Of a DNA stretch of 64,000 bases, positions 48,338-57,068 are shown in pieces. The position numbers were made by a program, and so were the translations under genes. The stretch's first letter is position 1. Each line of letters starts with the position of its first letter. The stretch is from NCBI RefSeq assembly GCF_001276715.1, contig NZ_LIUQ01000006.1, forward strand, positions 22,687 through 86,686, written 5' to 3'. The notes under the pieces were generated by a model, which saw nothing but the letters and a program-made list of their open reading frames with translations, made no database searches and was not told the DNA's origin. The stretch comes from Planktothricoides sp. SR001. GTDB taxonomy: Bacteria; Cyanobacteriota; Cyanobacteriia; Cyanobacteriales; Laspinemataceae.

Positions 48338-49507
48338 TCATTCAAACTCGGAACTTAGGTCTAGGTTTATATATTCATCATAGTTTGGTTGGTAGTCTTG
48401 CTCTATAAATGCAATTTCCTTCTGAATAAGTTCCGGATTTGATAAAATACGGTCATGCTTTTCTTTAGCTTTGTTAAAAGCTTCTTCCAAGGATTTACCT
48501 GTTGCTTCTATTGGTATTTTGTATCTTGCATTTATGTGGGTTTCCACAGTCCATTTAGTAGAATGAGACGAAACGGAAACTGTAAATTTATATAATTCAG
48601 ACCGACAAGTTAGCTTAAACCCAAATGTTTTTCTTTTGAAACAACCAGTGTATTCGTGAGTAAAACTATCATATTTTATATTCTTGTCGTATTGTTGGCA
48701 AAAAGTTCTCATCTGATTTATGTTAACTGGTGTGTTTGAATTTAAAACATTTTGCTTTAACTCCATAGTTTCTAAAAATAACCCGGCTTTTTTCCTTTGA
48801 AAGTCTAAATCTGCCTCTAAGAGAGTTTCACCTATACCTATTATTTCTGATTTAAAATCATCGATACTTAAAAGTGGGCTTATATAAAGAATAATCCATC
48901 CTTTTTCACCTTCATGTTCACAACAAATATATTGCTTGTAATACAATACTTCGCTAGTTTCAAATTTTTTAGCGTTTCTTTTTTTATTAATCAAATCAAT
49001 TTTTTTATCCGTGACCTTTGACTGATTGTTTTTACCCGAGTATTTATTTAAGTATTCTTCAGTTATTTGTTCTGGATTTATAATTCGGAATGGTGCAATA
49101 CAGCTATAACAGTTAATTTGCATTTGAGCTTTTTGCAAATAGTCCTCGCTATCACGTTTTGTGGTTTCTAAATATTGTTGTTCTAGCTTTTTAAGACTAG
49201 GTATTTTGATGAGATTATTTAAAATAAAAATTTGACTGTACGTTTTATTGCTTTCTTCCAAAAGATTGTGTACAATAAGTAGCCTAGGATTTAGATAAAT
49301 TGATATTGAATTTCCTGTTTCTAAATTGACTAACGGGTCATACATAAAACAATACTGAATAAACCGATTTACTGATCTCAGTTTTTGATGGAATCGCTGG
49401 GCTTGTTGAAAGTGGCGATTATTACAATCTATTGAGGAGTAATCGATTCCTTCAGAAATATCGATATCAAAAAAAGGTTCTTGAATTTCATTTTCTCGGT
49501 AATTCAT
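48338..49507 (-). CDS. Unknown protein, AT-rich gene (389 aa)
   Basis: A complete open frame with ATG 49507, clearly richer in A/T than its neighbours and with many Lys, Asn, Ile and Tyr codons. No membrane segment or known motif. A Cys-containing stretch (EVLYYKQYICCEHEGEKGWI) and a C-terminal block with KIPIEATGKSLEEAFNKAKE are the most distinctive parts. The composition suggests recent acquisition. It is followed on the same strand, 22 bp upstream, by a methyltransferase fragment, so it could be a relic of a restriction or defence locus. Function unknown. Confidence 0.72.
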   Translation of the reverse strand: MNYRENEIQEPFFDIDISEGIDYSSIDCNNRHFQQAQRFHQKLRSVNRFIQYCFMYDPLVNLETGNSISIYLNPRLLIVHNLLEESNKTYSQIFILNNLIKIPSLKKLEQQYLETTKRDSEDYLQKAQMQINCYSCIAPFRIINPEQITEEYLNKYSGKNNQSKVTDKKIDLINKKRNAKKFETSEVLYYKQYICCEHEGEKGWIILYISPLLSIDDFKSEIIGIGETLLEADLDFQRKKAGLFLETMELKQNVLNSNTPVNINQMRTFCQQYDKNIKYDSFTHEYTGCFKRKTFGFKLTCRSELYKFTVSVSSHSTKWTVETHINARYKIPIEATGKSLEEAFNKAKEKHDRILSNPELIQKEIAFIEQDYQPNYDEYINLDLSSEFE

Positions 49508-49528
49508 TTTCTACAGTAGCTCCAATAA

Positions 49529-49837
49529 CTACGATAAACGCTTAGTAAATAACAATTCATTACCCCGGTCATCAATAACTTTAACCGCAATTTCCTGATG
49601 CTTCCCTGCCTCAAATGGTGCGCTAATTGTCCCCGCTAAATGCTCCCAAACTTCATTATCATAGGTTCTCTTTAGTGCCTTCTTGATGCCGTCCCAAGCA
49701 CTTGTACCGGGGAAGAAAGCCTGATTGACATGGAAACATAGGCCGTCATAGTTTGTGTCAAGAAACCACGCGGGAACGTTGTTTCCTGACTCTGACTCCA
49801 CTTCCATTGTGATTGGGTCAAACACATCCAATTTGCA
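49529..49837 (-). pseudogene. C-terminal fragment of a site-specific DNA methyltransferase
   Basis: About 102 codons with no start: a TAG (49838-49840) lies immediately upstream in frame, and only TTG is available. The sequence VPAWFLDTNYDGLCFHVNQA, then AWDGIKKALKRTYDNEVWEH and EIAVKVIDDRGNELLFTKRL strongly resembles the C-terminal tail of adenine-specific (type III Mod-like) methyltransferases. The catalytic DPPY and SAM-binding regions are absent. A remnant of a lost restriction-modification gene. Confidence 0.75.
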
Positions 49838-50144
49838 CTATTTTACTGAAGTTAGCGATCTATGTTACACTATATATTTTCCAATGTGTGTAAATTTTTG
49901 TATTAAATAGTTGAATATTTATTGCGATTTGTTGCAATAAATTAAGTGATCGCTGGTTCAGTCCTAAATGCGATCACTTTTATTGGTTCAAACTAACAAC
50001 AAAATTTAAGCACCAGCCACTACAGCAATTTACTCGTGGAGAAAATTGCTGTAACACTGAAATTGTAGCAAAAATTTTAAAACTTGGTATGAAAAACCGG
50101 GTTTTTATGCGGAATTAGCCACAAAAACCCGGTTTTTTTTCTGA
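49832..50144. other. Non-coding DNA downstream of proA
   Basis: Apart from the remnant above, no gene. ACAGCAATTTACTCGTGGAG followed by AAAATTGCTGT (50024-50052) is a minimal inverted version of the TTACAGC element ends. A strong terminator-like hairpin lies at 50091-50140. Confidence 0.5.
50091..50140 (-). terminator. Terminator after proA
   Basis: Read on the minus strand, AAAACCGGGTTTTTG and CAAAAACCCGGTTTTT form a stem around about 15 bases, ending in a T-run; 5 bp after the proA stop codon. Confidence 0.75.
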
Positions 50145-51458
50145 TTATAAATCCCGGTGGGTAAAAGATTTAGGATGGTCGCCAGCGTATGTGGCAACAA
50201 TGTGACCGTTGCCCGTGACTTGATATTTATAAGTAATTAATCCTTCGAGTCCCACGGGGCCACGGGGCGGCATTTGGCTGGTACTAATGCCCACTTCCGC
50301 ACCAAAACCATAGCGGAAACCATCGGCAAAGCGGGTGGAACAATTATGAAACACTCCAGCCGCATCTACTTGGGCTAAAAATTTGCTGGCAGCAGCGCTA
50401 TCTTCGGTGACGATCGCATCAGTATGTCCCGATCCATATTGATTAATATGAGCGATCGCCGCTTCCAGGGAATCCACAATTTTAATTGATAGGATTAAAT
50501 CCGTATATTCTGTAGCCCAATCTTCGTCCGTAGCTTCCGCGATCGCCAAATCCCGGAGAAAATCACGGGTAATGCGATCGCCCCGTAATTCTACTTGATG
50601 AACTTGCAAACCTTTCGCCACCAAAGGCAAAAAATTAGCGGCAATATTGCGGTGAACTAACAAAGTTTCCGTAGCATTACAAGCAGCGGGATACTGAGTT
50701 TTAGAATCCACCGTAATGTTAACCGCTTTTTCCATATCTGCCGCCGCATCTATATAGAGATGACAAACGCCATCCGCATGACCCAACACGGGAATATTCG
50801 TGTTATTCATCACGAACTGGACAAAAGAATTAGACCCTCTGGGAATAATCAAGTCAACATATTTATCCAGTTTCAGTAACTCTTGAATTTCCTCTCTAGT
50901 GGTCAGCAATTGCACCACATCTGGAGCGATTTTCGTTGTCCCAAGACCTTGGCGAATGGCTTTCACAATCGCGGTACAAGAATGAATCGCCTCTTTTCCG
51001 CCTTTGAGAATTACCCCATTACCGGATTTAATCCCTAAAGCCGAAATTTGAATCGCCGCATCCGGTCGCGCTTCAAAAATAATCCCCAAAACTCCCAGGG
51101 GACAAGTCACTCGCTTGAGAATCAATCCTTCATCTAGTTCTCGGTGAATTTGCACGGCGCCAACGGGATCCGGCAATTTCCCCACATCTCGTACTCCGGC
51201 AATAGTGGCTTGGAGTTTGCTTGCGGTGAGTTTCAGTCGATGATACAAAGGTTTGGCAATGCCGTCAGCCACAGCGTTTTCACAGTCGATCGCATTAGCA
51301 GCGAGAATGTCCGGGGTGGCAGCTTCCAAGGCAGCGGCGATCGCTTCAATTCCTTGATTTCTCTCCTCGGTGGACAGAATCCCCAACTGACGGGCAGCGT
51401 CACGGGTTTTGCGGGCAATATCTTCTAAACTGGGCGATCCGGTTGCAGTCAAAGTCAT
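50145..51458 (-). CDS. proA: Gamma-glutamyl phosphate reductase (proline synthesis)
   Basis: ProA reduces gamma-glutamyl phosphate to glutamate-5-semialdehyde with NADPH, the second step of proline synthesis in the cytoplasm. The 437-residue protein has the family blocks [32 protein letters not shown] ([16 protein letters not shown]) and the catalytic Cys in [15 protein letters not shown], then [20 protein letters not shown] and the C-terminal [14 protein letters not shown]. Start ATG 51458; the open frame upstream starts only at TTG. Normal length, standing alone. Confidence 0.96.
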   Translation of the reverse strand: MTLTATGSPSLEDIARKTRDAARQLGILSTEERNQGIEAIAAALEAATPDILAANAIDCENAVADGIAKPLYHRLKLTASKLQATIAGVRDVGKLPDPVGAVQIHRELDEGLILKRVTCPLGVLGIIFEARPDAAIQISALGIKSGNGVILKGGKEAIHSCTAIVKAIRQGLGTTKIAPDVVQLLTTREEIQELLKLDKYVDLIIPRGSNSFVQFVMNNTNIPVLGHADGVCHLYIDAAADMEKAVNITVDSKTQYPAACNATETLLVHRNIAANFLPLVAKGLQVHQVELRGDRITRDFLRDLAIAEATDEDWATEYTDLILSIKIVDSLEAAIAHINQYGSGHTDAIVTEDSAAASKFLAQVDAAGVFHNCSTRFADGFRYGFGAEVGISTSQMPPRGPVGLEGLITYKYQVTGNGHIVATYAGDHPKSFTHRDL

Positions 51459-51529
51459 AGATTTAGATCGGTTACAAAACGTCAATTATTTCATCCTACC
51501 GCTGAGTTTCTCAGGGGTTAAATATTTTC

Positions 51530-51600
51530 TGAGAAACCGGGTTTCTTTAGGGAATATCGGCGTTGCGACACAAATTATCGGAGAAACCCGGTTTCTTTGG
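51530..51600. repeat. CCGGGTTTC palindrome pair upstream of proA
   Basis: GAGAAACCGGGTTTCT and GAGAAACCCGGTTTCT lie about 55 bp apart in the proA upstream region. Confidence 0.7.
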
Positions 51601-51798
51601 CAGCGATTTGCTTGGGGGCGAAGGGGCGATCGCAGCCCCAAAAGCCAGAATCAGTGTCAAAATAAATTTTAGGACTTACGCAGAATATTTATCTGTAAAT
51701 ATTTTGCGGGGGATTTTGTAGGGGCAATCCGATGGCGATGGTTGCCCCGATCCTCTCCCTGCGTAGGTGCTGCACTTATTGCATTGTGAGCGATCGCT

Positions 51799-52986
51799 AT
51801 GACTAACTCATCTAATTCACCGAATTCAAACGACCAACCATCACCAAAAGACAACCGGCAATGGGACGAATTCATTGCGGTGATTGTGGCTTTATTAGGT
51901 ATCGGTAGCATATTCTTTTGGATTATGCTGCGGGATAACTCAGCATTAACCTTAAAATCTCCCCAAATTTTTGTCAGTTCTCCACCATCAAGTCAATCAT
52001 CAGAACCCTCAAAAGTTGCCGCTATTCAGCCAACTAGGGAAAATCAGCCCAAATTATCTGTTAATGATTCCCCAACCTTAGAAAAAGATGCCTCCTTACC
52101 GGGAAAAATTGCACCGAGTGCCACGAATCAAAACTCATCAAAATCAGACTTGGGTTCAAACGCAATAATTGGGGTGAATTCAACCGCCTCAACGCCGCAA
52201 AAATTACCTGAAACTGCATCATTTTCCACCCCAATAACCCCCCAGGTTGAAACCCCAGAAACCAGCAAAAAAAATGGTTCAGGGGCTATCCCAAAAATCC
52301 CAAATGCTGAAACCGCTACTCCCGGAGAAACTGCCCAAAAAACTGACAGCAAACCAGCGGTGACAACCCCAACAAATACGACAACAAATACGCCAGCAGA
52401 AAAATTTTCTGATGTCCCCGATGATTATTGGGCAAAACCCCAAATTCAATCGCTACTTACGATTAACGTAGTTTCGGGTTTTCCCGATGGTTCTTTTCGA
52501 CCAAATGAGCCTATAACCCGTGCCGAATTAGCCGCTCAGTTGCAAAAAGTTTTTGAACATAAAGCCAAGCAAACAAGAGTTAAATATAAAGATATTACCC
52601 AAGAATATTGGGCAGCACAGGCGATTAATCAAGTTTCTGAAAGCGGCTTTTTACGGGGATATCCCGGAGAAGTTTTCCAACCAGAACAAAAAGTTCCTCG
52701 CGTGCAAGTTTTAGTCGCCCTTGCCAGCGGCTTAAATCTAAATTTGCCGTCCCAATCAGCGGGGATGATTAAACAATATAAAGATGCCAAAGATATCCCC
52801 AAATATGCCATCCAGAAAGTAGCGGCAGCGACGCAAAACCGTCTGGTAGTTAATTATCCCGATCGCACATTACTGAATCCCAATCAACCGGCAACGCGGG
52901 CTGAAGTAGCGGTGATGATTCATCAAGCTTTGGCGATCGCTGGGGCAGTCGAACCGTTGAACAATTCTTACATTGTTAGTCCTTAA
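51799..52986 (+). CDS. SLH-domain membrane-anchored protein
   Basis: A 395-residue protein. A single transmembrane segment (FIAVIVALLGIGSIFFWIML, residues about 29-48) follows a polar N-terminus. A long Ser/Thr/Pro-rich region (about 50-200) leads to three SLH repeats: FSDVPDDYWAKPQIQSLLTI with GFPDGSFRPNEPITRAELAA, then YKDITQEYWAAQAINQVSES with GYPGEVFQPEQKVPRVQ, then YKDAKDIPKYAIQKVAAATQ with NPNQPATRAEVAVMI. SLH repeats bind secondary cell-wall polymers or peptidoglycan, so the protein probably links inner membrane and wall. Confidence 0.88.
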   Translation: MTNSSNSPNSNDQPSPKDNRQWDEFIAVIVALLGIGSIFFWIMLRDNSALTLKSPQIFVSSPPSSQSSEPSKVAAIQPTRENQPKLSVNDSPTLEKDASLPGKIAPSATNQNSSKSDLGSNAIIGVNSTASTPQKLPETASFSTPITPQVETPETSKKNGSGAIPKIPNAETATPGETAQKTDSKPAVTTPTNTTTNTPAEKFSDVPDDYWAKPQIQSLLTINVVSGFPDGSFRPNEPITRAELAAQLQKVFEHKAKQTRVKYKDITQEYWAAQAINQVSESGFLRGYPGEVFQPEQKVPRVQVLVALASGLNLNLPSQSAGMIKQYKDAKDIPKYAIQKVAAATQNRLVVNYPDRTLLNPNQPATRAEVAVMIHQALAIAGAVEPLNNSYIVSP

Positions 52987-53156
52987 ATTAGTCAAATAAT
53001 CCTTAAATAATTGACCTTTGTGTCAGGATTTCGGGGACGCAGATCCACCGATTAGCCAAATAAAATCATCAAAGCGCTCGCTTTGGGGTACAATAAAAAG
53101 GCGATCGCTTGTTTTTTGTAAAATTTGAACATTATTGATTCGTTCAACGTTATCTT

Positions 53157-53708
53157 ATGTTTGGTAAAATCTCTCTCAGTTCTGTCGGTTTAGTCATTGG
53201 CGGTATCCTCACCGTAGTGGGATTTGCGGCTTACTTTGCCGACTATGCCACCTTAAACCTAGCCGGATTTTTTTATGGCATTCCCTTATTACTCGGAGGT
53301 TTAGCCCTCAAATCTGCCGAACTCAAACCCGTCCCATTTAGTCAACCAACCTCCGAGAAAGTCCTGGCATTGCGTCAAAAAATGGCCACGGAAATTCAAA
53401 ATCAAATCCGCAAAGACGTGACCCGGTATCGTTACGGTCAAGATGCTCACTTGGATGATTCATTACAGCGATTTGGCTTAAATCCTAACGACAAAGAACG
53501 TCCGGTACTGGCGGCATTACGGGAAATAGAAATTGATGACAACTATGGGTTAATTTTAGAATTTGACTCACCCAAATTTACCCTAGAAACCTGGCAAGAA
53601 AAACGGGAAAAAATCGAAAAGTTTTTTGGGCCAGGAATCCGGGCTGAAATTACCCAACCGAAAAAAGATAGAATAGATGTAGCCCTGATTACCCAGCCCA
53701 AAAATTAA
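53157..53708 (+). CDS. DUF2854 domain membrane protein
   Basis: A 183-residue protein conserved in cyanobacteria and plastids. Two hydrophobic helices (LSSVGLVIGGILTVVGFAAY and LAGFFYGIPLLLGGLAL, residues 7-50) are followed by a soluble domain with SEKVLALRQKMATEIQNQIR and DDNYGLILEFDSPKFTLE. The role is not established to my knowledge. Plant homologues are chloroplast-targeted, so a thylakoid assembly role is plausible. ATG 53157. Confidence 0.88.
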   Translation: MFGKISLSSVGLVIGGILTVVGFAAYFADYATLNLAGFFYGIPLLLGGLALKSAELKPVPFSQPTSEKVLALRQKMATEIQNQIRKDVTRYRYGQDAHLDDSLQRFGLNPNDKERPVLAALREIEIDDNYGLILEFDSPKFTLETWQEKREKIEKFFGPGIRAEITQPKKDRIDVALITQPKN

Positions 53709-53718
53709 CCAGGGAAGA

Positions 53719-53995
53719 GAGGGTGTAGGGTGTAGGGTGTAGGGTGTGGGGTGTAGGGTGTAGGGGTGCAGGGGGGCAGAGGGGCAGAGGGGAAAGTGAA
53801 TAGTGAATAGTGAATAGTGATACTTATTTTCACTTGTAGGGGCGAATGGCCATTCGCCCCTACAACTTTCCTCTTTCCCCAACAACCAACCAACAACCAA
53901 CAACCAAAGAATCCCTACCCAACAACCAACCAACAACCAACAACAACCAAAGAATCCCTACCCAACAAACAACAACCAACCAACAACAAAAATTA
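53719..53995. repeat. TGTAGGG heptamers, gene-poor repeats and CAACCAA runs
   Basis: A run of TGTAGGG/TGTGGGG heptamers (about 53719-53775), AATAGTGAATAGTG tandem units (53800-53820), a GGGGCGAATGGCC/GGCCATTCGCCCC palindrome (53838-53863) and a long CAACCAACAACCAA region with three CCAAAGAATCCCTAC words (53880-53995). No open frame. Short heptanucleotide repeats of this kind are typical of filamentous cyanobacteria. Confidence 0.8.
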
Positions 53996-53997
53996 AG

Positions 53998-54264
53998 CTA
54001 TTTTTCCAATCGCACTACATACCATTGCAGAGTTTTTCCTGGTGCCATTTGCAACTCACAGCCGGTGGTAAGTAAATATTTCGCTTGCTCATCAAGGGAG
54101 CTATATTTTCTGATATCTGGGGTTAATTCATCCACAGGAGTCTGGGATAAAATTTGTTTTAACTTAATCAAAAGTTCCTCCCCAGTCATAAATTCTTCTT
54201 CCAACAGGTTCGGGTCTAGAACCACAAAAGTTTCTTCCGCTTCATACATAATTGGACTTGGCAT
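53998..54264 (-). CDS. crr7: CRR7-type NDH-1 assembly/stability factor
   Basis: Chlororespiratory reduction 7 family, 88 residues. The plant protein is needed for stability or assembly of the chloroplast NDH-1 complex, and the cyanobacterial homologue is thought to act similarly. Family blocks: ETFVVLDPNLLEEEF-type N-terminus with TGEELLIKLKQIL, then YSSLDEQAKYLLTTGCEL and the ending PGKTLQWYVVRLEK. No membrane segment, so peripheral. Lone gene on the minus strand. Confidence 0.85.
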   Translation of the reverse strand: MPSPIMYEAEETFVVLDPNLLEEEFMTGEELLIKLKQILSQTPVDELTPDIRKYSSLDEQAKYLLTTGCELQMAPGKTLQWYVVRLEK

Positions 54265-54488
54265 CGTTTCCTCCGTTTTTTATTGGTGTTTAGTGATTGA
54301 TGACTGGTGATTAAGAATTTGGCTGAACTGCAAATCACAAATCACCAATCACCAACAACGTTTATTTTACTGCGATTTCATCCCCTGGGGATTGATTATG
54401 AAGTAATGTCATCATATCTTGACAAACAAAAAAATTGTAGCTATAGTAACAGTATAGGCAAAGCATATATATTAAAGGAGAATCACAA

Positions 54489-54800
54489 ATGTCTCATCAA
54501 GCATACGAAGCATTTAATCGTCTAGCCCGCCGATTCCATGATGCGGTAGGTGCGGAAGGCCCAGTTAAAGACAATGAAGCAGAAGAACTGGTGGCTGAAT
54601 ATATCAACGTGATGATAGAACATTTATCCGATGAAACTTTAAGCCAAGTTCTCGATGAATTTCGAGTTGAAAAAGAGCGGATACAAAATACAGTTTCCTC
54701 CGTGAAAACTTGGCTAGAAGAAGAAGCGGATGCCAGAAAACAAAGAGAATTTCAACACTTTATTAACGAACTGCATAGCAAAATTGCTTGCACGGTTTAG
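54489..54800 (+). CDS. Conserved small protein of unknown function (103 aa)
   Basis: An excellent AAAGGAGA site lies nine bases before ATG 54489. The product is almost entirely alpha-helical and charged: MSHQAYEAFNRLARRFHDAV, VAEYINVMIEHLSDETL, VKTWLEEEADARKQREFQHF. No family recognised and no membrane segment. Could be a small regulatory or assembly protein. A strong hairpin terminator follows. Confidence 0.7.
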   Translation: MSHQAYEAFNRLARRFHDAVGAEGPVKDNEAEELVAEYINVMIEHLSDETLSQVLDEFRVEKERIQNTVSSVKTWLEEEADARKQREFQHFINELHSKIACTV

Positions 54801-55122
54801 CCTAGAACCTATTTTTTGATTAACTCAGTCTTTTTTCCGCGATCGCTTGATTAACCCCCAAAAACCGGATTAAAAATTGATTTATAGCCTTTTAGCATAA
54901 GCGAAATCCCCAAACCCCCGGTTTTTTTGAACAAACCGGGTTTTTTTGTCAGAGACTTCCGAAAGCAAATCTAAAGCAAAAATTCTAAATCACATATTAA
55001 TAATTTGTGAAATCCTCAGCCAAGAGCGGGACTATTTTGCTAAACTGACTAAGTAATTGGCTAAAATTCAGGCTATTCCTGGAAAACCAGTCATCGAAAT
55101 TTATCGGCAAGGAGTCTACTTA
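54801..55122. other. Intergenic region with terminator hairpins
   Basis: No gene. The main feature is the hairpin at 54912-54947. A HIP1 site (GCGATCGC, 54839-54846) and A/T-rich leader sequence of the next gene fill the rest. Confidence 0.5.
54912..54947 (+). terminator. AAACCC...GGGTTT terminator
   Basis: AAACCCCCGGTTTTTTT pairs partly with AAACCGGGTTTTTTT, ending in seven T residues. It lies 112 bp after the 103-residue gene. Confidence 0.65.
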
Positions 55123-55527
55123 ATGTCTGAAAATCAGGAAAATAAAACTCCAGAAGCAACCAATCCAGAAAATACTAATCCAGTCACTTCCTTATCGGCT
55201 AATCTGATGGGGAAGTTAACAGAAATTCTGAAAAGTTGGCAGTTTAAAGTTGGCATTGCCCTTTCTGTATTATTGGCTGGATTTTTCATCATCTTCTTTT
55301 GGCAGCATTTTGTGGCAGTTTGGGGAATGAAAGCTTGGTCAGCCCGTGCGGGGGCTGAACCGATTGAATGTATGATTAAAGATACCAATAACGATCAATA
55401 TGTAAGCTGTAGTGCCATGCTCAAAGACCAGGTGGTTCCCCTGGAGTGTGGTTCGAGTATCTTTAATATTGGTTGTCGAATTAATTATGGGTCGGCAGCA
55501 TCCCCAAATACTCGACAAATTAAGTAA
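55123..55527 (+). CDS. Single-pass membrane protein of unknown function
   Basis: A 134-residue protein. Start ATG 55123 is set by AAGGAG eight bases upstream; the frame is open further upstream. Polar N-terminus (MSENQENKTPEATNPENTNP), one transmembrane helix (VGIALSVLLAGFFIIFFWQH, about residues 44-63), then an outside domain with four Cys (IECMIKD, VSCSAM, PLECGSS, IGCRI) that could form disulfides. No family recognised. Confidence 0.7.
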   Translation: MSENQENKTPEATNPENTNPVTSLSANLMGKLTEILKSWQFKVGIALSVLLAGFFIIFFWQHFVAVWGMKAWSARAGAEPIECMIKDTNNDQYVSCSAMLKDQVVPLECGSSIFNIGCRINYGSAASPNTRQIK

Positions 55528-55852
<325 letters not shown>

Positions 55853-56419
55853 CTATTTCAGGATTAAATCCTTAAAATTTTCCACCACTTCAGGATTATT
55901 GGTTCTGATATAAGTTTGGTATTCACCTCCGTTTACCGCGTCATAAACCATAATCATGGATGGAATATTTTTGGTTGTTTCTTGATCAACAAGTTCTTGG
56001 TATTTTGCCTCTGATAAGCCCCAGACTTTGCACTCGATACTGGCATTTAAGCGTTTGCCACTTTTGCGAATCAGCACCCATTGGCAATCAGGCAAAATTT
56101 GCCTAACAAACTCTGCCGCTGGGGTGAATGAGGGAAAGCCAAAATAGTCTACCCAGCGTTGACCATCCCCTGTCGCTGACAAGAGGCGATCGCTGACTTT
56201 AATAGTTTTCCAATCAGAAGTTTGGGGACATTTGGCTAACAGGTGTTCCCAAGCTTCTAGGATTTGACAAAGTTCTGACTTATTTAATTGTTTCCAGGGT
56301 TTTCCCACCCCTAAGACTTTTTCCACCATCACAGAGGAAAACGCATCTCCTTGCTGTCGTTGATTGATTTTCTCAATAACTTGCTGTAATTCGATTTTGC
56401 TTAAAAAATTATGCAACAT
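55853..56419 (-). CDS. Hypothetical protein (188 aa)
   Basis: Complete frame from ATG 56419. The N-terminus is helical (MLHNFLSKIELQQVIEKINQ). A central block has LEAWEHLLAKCPQTSDWKTI and WVDYFGFPSFTPAAEFVRQI. The end is beta-rich with IRKSGKRLNASIECKVWGLS and ends VENFKDLILK. No membrane helix or known motif. Amino acid and codon use are normal, so probably real. Confidence 0.65.
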   Translation of the reverse strand: MLHNFLSKIELQQVIEKINQRQQGDAFSSVMVEKVLGVGKPWKQLNKSELCQILEAWEHLLAKCPQTSDWKTIKVSDRLLSATGDGQRWVDYFGFPSFTPAAEFVRQILPDCQWVLIRKSGKRLNASIECKVWGLSEAKYQELVDQETTKNIPSMIMVYDAVNGGEYQTYIRTNNPEVVENFKDLILK

Positions 56420-57068
56420 AAGTTTTTACCTATTGAATCAAAAAAATCCTGAAAGCGGAATAGCTAATGGGATATTTGGGCGTATTTGGGCATAAGATAT
56501 GATCGATGCATATTTATGGGAACAAAGGTCAAAAATAAATAGAAATATCTTCGACAAAATCAACAATTTACTAGGGCATCAAATCCCGTTTATCTTACAT
56601 ACTATTATAGCACGTGGTTTTCAGGATTGCCCAGGGATTAAAGCGATTTTTTAGCTTTTTTCGGCGATCGCATAGGGAACACCAGTTTTTTTACCTAAGC
56701 CTGGGGCTGGATTATGCCTGGGTTTAATTAAGGCTGTAACTCCGGGATAAACCTGGCTTAAAATTCTGAAGAATTGGGTCTGATGCAAATCCCTCAATGT
56801 GCAAAAAATATTAGTTGGCAATCGTCAAAAGGATGGGCATCAAATCCTTGGGCAGTCAGCCCCGGCAAAAAGCTGGGTAAGTCAGGGGGCAAAATTTTGC
56901 TACAATTGACATCATCTCTGTTACAGCAGCTACTGTTAGCTCTTTTATGGACAAGGGAAGATGGACTCAGACTATTATGGGAAATCAGCAAGCAGCCGCG
57001 ACATAAAAGCCTAGTCAAGTCTTGATTAAAACCAAAAAAAGATCAGAATCTACCATTTAGGAATTCCT
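56420..57068. other. Long region upstream of the giant kinase gene
   Basis: I see no convincing gene in 649 bp. A 252-base frame at 56774-57025 lacks a ribosome-binding site and has unnatural composition. Some imperfect repeats of GCCTGGG/CTGGATT words occur near 56700-56755. GAATTCCT just before the kinase ATG is only a weak site. Confidence 0.45.

Noticed and set aside
53880..53995. Possible CRISPR-like array of CAACCAACAACC words
   Set aside because: The units are short and irregular with no constant-length repeats or unique spacers; no cas genes are present.
56774..57025. 83-residue open frame before the giant kinase gene
   Set aside because: No Shine-Dalgarno, odd composition and an overlapping frame on the other strand of similar length.
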